Positions 1 through 5,940 of a DNA stretch of 11,780 bases are shown here, in pieces (within the stretch, counting starts at the first letter, position 1; each line of letters starts with the position of its first letter). The position numbers and the translations under genes are program-made. A model generated the notes under the pieces. That model was not told where the DNA came from, did no database searches, and saw only the letters and a list, made by a program, of their open reading frames with translations. This DNA is from Anaerolineae bacterium (GTDB lineage: Bacteria > Chloroflexota > Anaerolineae > Anaerolineales > UBA11858). Where the stretch lies: positions 1 to 11,780 of the forward strand of contig RFKO01000085.1 in NCBI GenBank assembly GCA_003694235.1, read 5' to 3'.

Positions 1-35
1 CCGTAGCCGCCGCCGTCTGGGTTGTTGGCCAGTCC

Positions 36-64
36 TTTACTTCTCTACCATGTCGGGATACAAT
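36..64 (+). promoter_or_regulatory. Sigma-70-type promoter of the DUF4258/YgiT cassette
   Basis: A -35 box TTTACT at 36-41 and a -10 box TACAAT at 59-64 are separated by exactly 17 bases. This is 4/6 and 5/6 to the housekeeping consensus. Transcription would begin near base 71, giving a leader of about 25 bases before the GTG at 96, enough to contain the ribosome binding site. The match is read by eye, so the start point is inferred. Confidence 0.55.
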
Positions 65-84
65 AAAAACCAGATCCGTTCAGC

Positions 85-89
85 AAGGG
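85..89 (+). promoter_or_regulatory. Ribosome binding site selecting the GTG start at 96
   Basis: AAGGG lies 6 bases before the GTG at 96. An ATG at 94-96 overlaps this GTG in another frame but reaches a stop after six codons. The AAGGG position and the long open frame both favour the GTG start. Confidence 0.55.
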
Positions 90-95
90 TTACAT

Positions 96-410
96 GTGGG
101 CATCGAAAGCATAATTGAGGCTATCCGTCATAACCGTATTCGCATCAGTGACCACGCCGACGAAGAAGCACAAGCAGACCATCTATCCTTCGATGAAATC
201 TTCTTCAGCGTCCTACACGGCGAGATCATTGAAGATTATCCGTCTGATAAGCCTTATCCGAGTTGTCTGATTTATGGTGACAGTTTTGCTGGAGAGCCGA
301 TTCACAGTGTTTGGGCTTACAATTCCGAAACACAATGGGCTGTGCTGGTCACTGTGTACCGACCTGACCCCGATCGATGGATTGACTGGCGCATCAGGAG
401 AAAGAGATGA
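96..410 (+). CDS. DUF4258 protein, probable toxin of a type II toxin-antitoxin-like pair
   Basis: This 104-residue protein looks like the DUF4258 family, small proteins often paired with a zinc-finger antitoxin and thought to be distant RelE-like relatives. Visible marks are the N-terminal helix with IRISDHA around residues 15-21, the FDEI...VLHGEIIEDYP block (32-49), and the C-terminal strand VTVYRPDPDRW (85-95) followed by a basic tail. No signal peptide or membrane segment is present, so it should be cytoplasmic. It starts with GTG behind AAGGG and overlaps the next gene by 4 bases (ATGA), giving the toxin-first order seen in MqsRA- and HigBA-type systems. Base composition is poorer in G+C than the genes to the right (25/60 at 181-240 against 46/60 at 1141-1200), which suggests acquisition. 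Toxicity is inferred from family and context. It could instead be a harmless DUF4258 orphan. Confidence 0.8.
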   Translation: MGIESIIEAIRHNRIRISDHADEEAQADHLSFDEIFFSVLHGEIIEDYPSDKPYPSCLIYGDSFAGEPIHSVWAYNSETQWAVLVTVYRPDPDRWIDWRIRRKR

Positions 411-649
411 GACCTTTTGAAAAGTGTCCTGTCTGTGGAGGCGAGTTGGTTGAAAAGGACGTAGAAAAACTGCTCAAAGGGGGTGTTCATACAGCGGTGA
501 TCACGGTGAGCGCTGATGTATGTTTACGCTGTGGCGAACGGTTGTATTCTGCTGAGACAGTCAGTCGCTTTGAGCAGATTCGACAGAAACTAGAGAGGCA
601 AGAAGTCGCCGAGTTTCAGCCGCTTGGTCAATCTTTTCAGGTGGTGTAG
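407..649 (+). CDS. YgiT-type zinc-finger protein, probable MqsA-like antitoxin
   Basis: The 80-residue protein has two CxxC pairs, CPVC at residues 7-10 and CLRC at 39-42, spaced like the zinc-binding N-terminal domain of YgiT/MqsA antitoxins. After the finger there is a charged helix (about 50-68) and a short tail with a QPLGQSFQVV ending, typical of the short members of this family. The C-terminal helix-turn-helix of full MqsA (about 130 residues) is absent, so this protein may neutralise its partner without binding DNA in the MqsA manner. The ATG sits inside the upstream stop (ATGA), and AGGAG at 396-400 lies 6 bases before it. Co-translation with the DUF4258 gene is therefore likely. The antitoxin role is inferred from family and pairing. 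Confidence 0.82.
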   Translation: MRPFEKCPVCGGELVEKDVEKLLKGGVHTAVITVSADVCLRCGERLYSAETVSRFEQIRQKLERQEVAEFQPLGQSFQVV

Positions 650-743
650 GTTTACGTGCCAGGAACGGGTTGGCTGACACGCGCATCCACCGGACGGCTT
701 CGTCGCTGTGCGGCTTGCCACAGATGATGCGCAGGCCGTTGTC

Positions 744-1556
744 ATGCGCCCATTGTTGAAGAAACACATTGCTTTGCCGCAGGAGCATGGTTCCTGGGTT
801 TTTCTGTTCAGTCCGTTGTTGATCGGTCTGTTCGCTGGTGAGCACTGGCATACGGTCAGCCTGTATCTGGCACTGGCGGCGTTGTTTGCTTTTCTGCTGC
901 GCCAGCCGCTGACCGTGCTGGTCAAGGTACGCAGCGGGCGGCGGCCGCGCCGTGATCTGCCGGCGGCGCGTTTCTGGGCGCTGGTCTATGCCGGTCTGTC
1001 TGCGTTGATGGTGCTGGTGCTGGTTGTACGCGGCTATGCCTATGTGTTGTGGCTGGCGCTGCCGGGGGTGCCGGTTTTTGCCTGGCATCTCTCCCTGGTC
1101 AGCCGGCGCGCCGAGCGTCGTCAGATGGGGGTGGAGATTGTGGCCGCGGGCGTGCTGGCGTTGATCGCCTCGGGCGCGTACTGGGTGGGGCGCGGTGAAC
1201 CGCATCCGCTGGGCTGGTTGCTCTGGCTGCTGACCTGGTTGCAGGCCGCGGCCTCGATTGTGTACGCCTATCTTCGCCTGGAGCAGCGCGTCTGGGAAGA
1301 GGTGCCGCCTTTGGCGACGCGCTTCCGCCGCGCCGGGCGTGCGCTGGCCTATGCTTTTTTCGACCTGGCATTCGTGGGAATCCTGGCCGCCTGGGGCGTG
1401 ATCTCCCCTGGGGTGGTGCTGCCCTTTGGGTTGCAGGCCGCGGAGACCCTGTGGGGCGCAGCCGTCCCCGCGGTGGGGATGCGTCCCACACGGATCGGCG
1501 TGCGTCAATTGCTGGTCAGCACGTTGTTCACGCTGTTGTTCATCCTGGGGTGGTGA
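744..1556 (+). CDS. YwiC-like integral membrane protein
   Basis: The product is a 270-residue, very hydrophobic protein with about eight or nine predicted membrane helices. The N-terminal block KHIALPQEHGSWVF (residues 7-20) is the hallmark of the YwiC-like family, whose biochemical function is not established. A basic loop with RSGRRPRRD follows the second helix and probably faces the cytoplasm. I prefer the ATG at 744 because the conserved block begins a few residues after it. An in-frame GTG at 708 would add 12 residues (MRLATDDAQAVV) unlike the family start. Neither start has a clear Shine-Dalgarno site, and no convincing promoter is seen in the 94-base gap from the zinc-finger gene. The stop lies one base from the stop of the convergent histidine kinase gene, with no room for a terminator between them. 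No neighbour suggests a pathway. Confidence 0.82.
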   Translation: MRPLLKKHIALPQEHGSWVFLFSPLLIGLFAGEHWHTVSLYLALAALFAFLLRQPLTVLVKVRSGRRPRRDLPAARFWALVYAGLSALMVLVLVVRGYAYVLWLALPGVPVFAWHLSLVSRRAERRQMGVEIVAAGVLALIASGAYWVGRGEPHPLGWLLWLLTWLQAAASIVYAYLRLEQRVWEEVPPLATRFRRAGRALAYAFFDLAFVGILAAWGVISPGVVLPFGLQAAETLWGAAVPAVGMRPTRIGVRQLLVSTLFTLLFILGW

Positions 1557-1557
1557 T

Positions 1558-4500
1558 TCAGACCTGCGCCACGGGGATGGTGAAGGAGAAAGTCGTCCCT
1601 TTGCCGAACTCGCTGACGAACCAGATTTTGCCCCCCTGCATCTCGACCAGGTTCTTGGTGATGTTCAGCCCCAGGCCGGAGCCGGGTGCGCTGCGCGCTT
1701 CGGGATTCTCGGAGCGGAAGAATTTGGAAAAGATTTTCGCCTGGTCTTCCTCCGTCATGCCGATGCCGTTGTCTTCCACGTCCACGCGCACCACCTGGGG
1801 GGCGCCGTCTTCATCCCACAGGTTGTCGCTCACCGCGGCGCGAATGCGAATGCGGGCGTTTTCCGGCGAGTATTTGTGCGCGTTGCTCACCAGATTGACC
1901 AGGATTTGCACCAGGCGGGTGCGGTCGCCCCAGACCGGCGGCAGGTCGGGGGGGGATTCGACGATCAGTTCCTGTTGTTTGCCATCCAGGCTGTGGCGCT
2001 GCGAGCGCACGGTCTCTTCGATGACCTCGTTGAGGTCCACTGCCTGGAAGTCCAGGCGTAGCTTGCCGGCCTCGATGCGCGAGATATCGGAGAGGTCGGA
2101 GACCAGGGTAGCCATGCGCGACACGTTGGCGCGCACGATTTGCAGGAAGTTCCGCTGCCCCTCGTTGAGTTCGCCCATTGCGCCGCCCAGCAGCAGGTCG
2201 GTATAGCCGCGGATGGAGGTCATGGGGGTTTTGAGTTCGTGCGCCACAAAGGAAATAAAGTCGTTCTTGGCCTGGTTGGCGGCCTGTACTTCGGAGAACA
2301 GTTGGGCGTTGGCGATGGCGATGGCGGCGTGGTCGCTCAGACGGGAGAGGAAGCCGAGGGCATCTTCCGACCAGGCCGATTCGGCGCGGCTTTCCAGCAG
2401 CATCAGCCCGATGACACGCTGCTCGCGGCGGATGGGATACACCAGGAAGGAGCGGCCCTCTTTCAGCAGACCGTTGCCTTTCTCGCCGGCGTTGAGTTCG
2501 TCGCGGCGGATGATCTGGGTGTTGGCCTCGCTGACGGCGTGTCGCAGGGGCAGGAAGTCGTCCAGCGGCAACATGCCATCGCGGTAGGGTTTCAGTTCGT
2601 TGCCGTAACCCTGGCTGGCCATCATGCGCAGGTGGCCGTCCTCCACCATGCCGATCAGACCGGCGTCGGCACCGGAGCGTTGCATAGCCCAGGAGAGCGT
2701 GATGTGCATGGCGTTCTGGATATCCAGGCTGGTGTTCAGTTCGCGGTCGATGCGCTGCATCACCGAGAGTTCGTCCACGCGGGCGGCCAGTTTCTGGTCG
2801 GTGAGGGTGTACAGGCGGGCGTTTTCCAGCGCCACGGCAGCCTGACCGGCGAAGGCGAGCAACAGCTCCATATCGTCCTGTGTGAACGGCGCGCCGTCGC
2901 GGCGATTGATCAACTCGATCACGCCCAGCACTTTCTTTTGCACCTGCATTGGCGCCAGCAGCAGATCGCGGGTCTCGAAGCCGGTTTTTTCGTCTGTTTG
3001 CGAGTCCCATTCGCTGGTGCGATAGGCGCGGTTGACGATGGCGGGCTGGCCGGTGCGCACGGCGCGGCCGGCGTGACCGGTGTCGGGAGGCAGGCGTTGG
3101 CCGAGCAGGTCGTCGGCCACCGGCCCACCGACGACCTCGAACACCAGTTCGCCGCTGTTCTCGTCCACCAGGAAGAGCGTGCCGGCCTCGCAGTTCAGCA
3201 TCTCCATGGCGCTGTCGAGGATCTGGTTGAGCAGGGCGCGGATGTCGAGGGTGGAGGTCAGGCTGCGGGTGATCTCGTTCAAGCGGCTGAGCTGGCGGGC
3301 GCGATGGCGCATTTCCTCCAGCAGGCGGGCGCGGGTGATGGCTGCGGCGGCCTGGTCGGCGACGGCCTGGAGCAGGTTGGCCTGTTCCTGCGTATAGACA
3401 ACCGTGGAGTCGCGGCTGCCCAGGCACAGGCTGCCGATGATCTGCGAACCGGCGATCAGCGGCACGCCCATCCAGGCGTAGAGCCCCTCGGTTTGGGGCA
3501 GCGTGCCGTGGCGGCGGCATTCCAGCGTGTAATCCTCGGTGATCAGCGGCCGGGCGGTCTCTATCACCACGCGCGCCAGTCCGCCCTCCGAGGAGACCGG
3601 TTTGCTCTCCCGTTCCAACAGCCGCATGTCGTCTTCCAGGTAGAAGGCGAACTGGTAGAGCTGGCGCGGTTCGTCGTAGAGCAAAATCCAGAAATCGCGC
3701 GTCGGGATCAGGCGGTTGGTCTGGGCGTAGATCAGCTCCAGGGTATCGTCGAAGTGTTGGGTGACGTTGATGCCCTCGGCCAGGCGCATCAGCGCGTTCA
3801 TCGCCTCCACGCGCCGCTCCAGGTCGATGATGACCTGCATGCGCTCGATGGCGATGGCTGCCTGCGCGCCCAGCGAGGCCACGTATTCCACGTCCTGGGT
3901 GGAGTACGGTTCGCCCGAACGCCGGGCGGTCAGCGCGACGAAGCCGATCAGTTGCTCTTGCCGCCCCATCAGCGGGACGAAGACCTCGGCGCCCAGCAGG
4001 GCGATGCGCGCTCTTTCGACCTGCAGGCTGGGCGGCAGTTGTTTTTCGTTGCCCAGGAAGATGTAGGCTTTGCTGCGTTCCAGCGTGGCCGGCAGAGGGG
4101 AGTTGCGCGCGAAGCGCAGGCCGGAGGTCGGTTCGCCATCTTCTCCGGCCTCGGCGACGAAGTAATCGCTGACGGAATCGGGTAAAAAGATGTGAATCTG
4201 TGCCGGCGCGAGCGAATCCTGGATGTAGCGCCGCAGCAAGCCGGAGATCTCTCCCAGCTCCATGGTGGGGGAGAGCTCCTGCCCAAAGCGGCGCAGCCGG
4301 TCTTGCAGGGCGCGCTGTCCGCGGAAAAACACGCGGTCAATCAACCAGCGCAAGGAAGCGCGTAACGGATCGAGCAGCAATGCCAGCAGGAAGAACAGCG
4401 CGCCCATCACCGCGGGGGGAGGATGCAGGGCGTCGAAGAAGATCAGCCCCAGTCCGGCGGCCAGCAGGGCGTATCCACCGATGGCGATGGCGCTCAGGGC

Positions 4501-5589
4501 GGTGTAGAGGATGAAACGGCTGAAGAGGATATCGGTATCCAGCAGGCGATAGCGCAGGATAGTATAGGTGATGGCGATGGGGAAAGCGATCAGCGGCAGG
4601 ATGAGCAGCGTGGTAAAACGGATTTGCGGCCGGACGGCGGTGATCAGGAACCAGAGGGAGATGGGGAGGAAGGCGATCAGCGAACCGTACAGGATCAGGC
4701 GCGCCTGCTGGCGAAGGAGAGGGGCGCTGGCGGTGAAGCGGCGCAGGGCCACCACGCCGAGGAAGAAGAGAAAACCCAACCCCGTGAAGATGTAGATCGC
4801 CCGCCAGGCGGCGATGTAGGCGCGCGGCTCGGCGGTGTTGTACAGCGTCGGCCAGGCCCACAGCGTCAATCCGGCAGCCAGCAGATAACTGACCCAGGCG
4901 ATGGCCGGCCAGCGTTTGATCCTCCTGGATTGGCGCGGGAAGACGAAACCCAGGTGGATGATGGTGGCGCCGGCCAGCGCCAGGCTGAATGTCCACAGAT
5001 GAGTCAGCCGGTTGAAGGTGTGAATGTCCAGCAAACCCGCAATGCCGAGCGCGGCCGAGGCGGCGAACAGCGAGAAGATCCGACCGGCGGAATCGTTGTA
5101 GCGCAGGCTGAACACCCATAAGCCACAGGCCAGGTAGGCTGCCCCGATCAGCCAGGGAATCACCATGTAGTTTATGAAATCCAGCCAGGGGAACGCCTGT
5201 AAGGTCACCGCGCGGCTGACGACCTCGCCGGTCTCTCGTTCTACCGTCAGGCTGACGGCGTCGCCGATGGCGTGCTTTCGCAGGGCGGCGAACAGCTGCG
5301 CCGGGGTGTGCACTGCTTCGCCGTCTATGGCGGTGATCAGGTCTCCGGTTTCCAGCCCGGCGGCGCGGCCGTTCCATGAGCCGGGGCGGATCGGTTGGAT
5401 GCCGTTGACCATCAGCGTGTGTTCGACGAATACCCCCAGAAACGGCGCGGCGCGAAACTGGAACGCCAGCACTCCCATGGCGATCACCGCGATCGCGGCG
5501 ATGACCTGAAAGCCAGCCGTCAGGTAGATCGCCAGACGAATCTGCGTCCGTTTTTCTGCCAGGGAGAGCGTTTGCGTCTTAGCCGTCAT
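1558..5589 (-). CDS. ComP-like membrane sensor histidine kinase with PDZ and four GAF domains
   Basis: This 1343-residue hybrid sensor should sit in the cytoplasmic membrane and pass phosphate from a conserved histidine to an unlinked response regulator. Order of parts: a membrane helix at about 22-44; a PDZ domain outside the membrane at about 50-130 (AAGLETGDLITAIDG, 76-90); a block of about eight helices from about 139 to 405; four GAF domains at roughly 445-585, 605-755, 783-925 and 955-1098; a HisKA domain with VAHELKTP (phospho-acceptor His1117); and HATPase_c with an N box NLVSNAHKYS (Asn1236), DNGIGM (1273-1278) and GSGLGL (1303-1308). All ATPase motifs are intact. The PDZ-plus-membrane front resembles Bacillus ComP, but the GAF series is much longer. 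A start 22 codons upstream (5655) is open, but the promoter at 5596-5624 puts the transcript start at the ATG at 5589. No response regulator is nearby. The ligands of the PDZ and GAF parts cannot be read from sequence. Confidence 0.93.
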   Translation of the reverse strand: MTAKTQTLSLAEKRTQIRLAIYLTAGFQVIAAIAVIAMGVLAFQFRAAPFLGVFVEHTLMVNGIQPIRPGSWNGRAAGLETGDLITAIDGEAVHTPAQLFAALRKHAIGDAVSLTVERETGEVVSRAVTLQAFPWLDFINYMVIPWLIGAAYLACGLWVFSLRYNDSAGRIFSLFAASAALGIAGLLDIHTFNRLTHLWTFSLALAGATIIHLGFVFPRQSRRIKRWPAIAWVSYLLAAGLTLWAWPTLYNTAEPRAYIAAWRAIYIFTGLGFLFFLGVVALRRFTASAPLLRQQARLILYGSLIAFLPISLWFLITAVRPQIRFTTLLILPLIAFPIAITYTILRYRLLDTDILFSRFILYTALSAIAIGGYALLAAGLGLIFFDALHPPPAVMGALFFLLALLLDPLRASLRWLIDRVFFRGQRALQDRLRRFGQELSPTMELGEISGLLRRYIQDSLAPAQIHIFLPDSVSDYFVAEAGEDGEPTSGLRFARNSPLPATLERSKAYIFLGNEKQLPPSLQVERARIALLGAEVFVPLMGRQEQLIGFVALTARRSGEPYSTQDVEYVASLGAQAAIAIERMQVIIDLERRVEAMNALMRLAEGINVTQHFDDTLELIYAQTNRLIPTRDFWILLYDEPRQLYQFAFYLEDDMRLLERESKPVSSEGGLARVVIETARPLITEDYTLECRRHGTLPQTEGLYAWMGVPLIAGSQIIGSLCLGSRDSTVVYTQEQANLLQAVADQAAAAITRARLLEEMRHRARQLSRLNEITRSLTSTLDIRALLNQILDSAMEMLNCEAGTLFLVDENSGELVFEVVGGPVADDLLGQRLPPDTGHAGRAVRTGQPAIVNRAYRTSEWDSQTDEKTGFETRDLLLAPMQVQKKVLGVIELINRRDGAPFTQDDMELLLAFAGQAAVALENARLYTLTDQKLAARVDELSVMQRIDRELNTSLDIQNAMHITLSWAMQRSGADAGLIGMVEDGHLRMMASQGYGNELKPYRDGMLPLDDFLPLRHAVSEANTQIIRRDELNAGEKGNGLLKEGRSFLVYPIRREQRVIGLMLLESRAESAWSEDALGFLSRLSDHAAIAIANAQLFSEVQAANQAKNDFISFVAHELKTPMTSIRGYTDLLLGGAMGELNEGQRNFLQIVRANVSRMATLVSDLSDISRIEAGKLRLDFQAVDLNEVIEETVRSQRHSLDGKQQELIVESPPDLPPVWGDRTRLVQILVNLVSNAHKYSPENARIRIRAAVSDNLWDEDGAPQVVRVDVEDNGIGMTEEDQAKIFSKFFRSENPEARSAPGSGLGLNITKNLVEMQGGKIWFVSEFGKGTTFSFTIPVAQV

Positions 5590-5595
5590 GTGCCA

Positions 5596-5624
5596 ATTGT
5601 AAAAGCGTGTAGAACAGGCGTCAA
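5596..5624 (-). promoter_or_regulatory. Strong sigma-70-type promoter of the histidine kinase, predicted leaderless
   Basis: On the minus strand TTGACG (5624-5619) is followed after exactly 17 bases by TACAAT (5601-5596), each 5/6 to consensus. Counting from the -10 box, the predicted +1 is base 5589, the A of the kinase ATG. There is no Shine-Dalgarno sequence before that ATG. The mRNA should therefore be leaderless, and the promoter rules against the upstream in-frame start at 5655. Confidence 0.72.
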
Positions 5625-5674
5625 TGTTTACCCGAAAGCGGGTAGGGCTTTTCAATAATCAGATATTGGTGGGG

Positions 5675-5720
5675 CAACTGCTCGCAGTTGGGTTGGCGAG
5701 GGCACTGCCCTCGCCAACCC
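5675..5720. repeat. Tandem palindromes, possible REP-like element or bidirectional transcript-end hairpin
   Basis: Two palindromes lie side by side and share base 5690. The first is CAACTGC (5675-5681) and GCAGTTG (5684-5690) around two bases. The second is GGGTTGGCGAGGGCA (5690-5704) and TGCCCTCGCCAACCC (5706-5720), a perfect 15-base match around a single central base. The long one would form a very stable hairpin in RNA from either strand. It lies downstream of the exporter operon and upstream of the kinase promoter, so it could shield the kinase from read-through. No T-run follows on either strand, so it is not a standard intrinsic terminator. A dispersed repeat family is the main alternative. 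Confidence 0.7.
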
Positions 5721-5840
5721 AAGCGCACTTTTCGAAGATGAGCCCACGGTGTATGCATCTTCCGGTGGCATGGCGATGACCGGCTGGTAAACTTTTGAAA
5801 AGCCCTGGAAAGCGGGGCATGCAAAATATATAGAAGGCCT

Positions 5841-5936
5841 CCTCCCGCAGGTTGTTGATGGCGCGCCAGGGGGGTGATATGGCGGCTTGTACTGCGCATT
5901 TGCGGCGGAAATTCGCATCGTCGAACCTGCGGGAGG
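5841..5936 (-). repeat. Nested inverted-repeat element behind the exporter operon
   Basis: A perfect 13-base inverted repeat, CCTCCCGCAGGTT (5841-5853) and AACCTGCGGGAGG (5924-5936), encloses 70 bases. Inside are two shorter inverted repeats: CGCCA (5864-5868) with TGGCG (5880-5884), and TGCGCATTT (5893-5901) with AAATTCGCA (5909-5917), the latter with one mismatch around a 7-base loop. Together they could fold as a three-way junction. The element begins 4 bases after the stop codon of the last exporter gene, so it lies in that transcript's 3' end. It may be a structured mRNA end, a small MITE-like element with terminal inverted repeats, or a REP-type repeat. The function is unknown. Confidence 0.5.
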
Positions 5937-5940
5937 GTTC

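Larger units (their letters stand above)
5590..5940. other. 351-base non-coding spacer rich in inverted repeats
   Basis: This gap separates the exporter operon (right) from the histidine kinase (left), both transcribed leftwards. It holds the kinase promoter next to 5589, a double palindrome at 5675-5720, a 7-base inverted repeat (GAAGATG at 5734-5740 and CATCTTC at 5756-5762), and a nested inverted-repeat element at 5841-5936. Open frames crossing it on the minus strand (for example 5918 down to 5652) have no ribosome binding site, are composed of repeat-derived sequence and show no protein family features, so I do not call a gene. Confidence 0.6.

Noticed and set aside
94..114. ATG at 94 as the start of the first gene.
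   Set aside because: That frame stops after six codons. The GTG at 96 opens the DUF4258 frame.
561..1508. Long minus-strand open frame antisense to the YwiC-like gene, including a protein-like stretch near 640-770 (HDNGLRIICGKPHSDEAV).
   Set aside because: The bulk is Gln/Arg/His-rich, typical of a frame antisense to a GC-rich gene. No start signal or family motif is visible, and the sense gene has a clear family signature. The short stretch could be a remnant but cannot be supported by eye.
2140..4185. A 681-codon plus-strand open frame inside the histidine kinase gene.
   Set aside because: It is antisense to GAF and HisKA domains with intact motifs. Its composition (Gln, His, Gly, Ala, Val) is that of a shadow frame.
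5590..5655. Extension of the histidine kinase by 22 codons to the ATG at 5655.
   Set aside because: It would start upstream of a near-consensus promoter whose +1 coincides with the ATG at 5589.
5690..5720. The 31-base palindrome as an ordinary intrinsic terminator.
   Set aside because: No run of T follows the stem on either strand, so it is listed as a palindromic repeat with an undecided role.
5652..5918. An 88-codon minus-strand frame just after the exporter operon, considered as a small cargo peptide gene.
   Set aside because: No ribosome binding site, no leader-peptide pattern, and most of it is made of the inverted repeats of the spacer.
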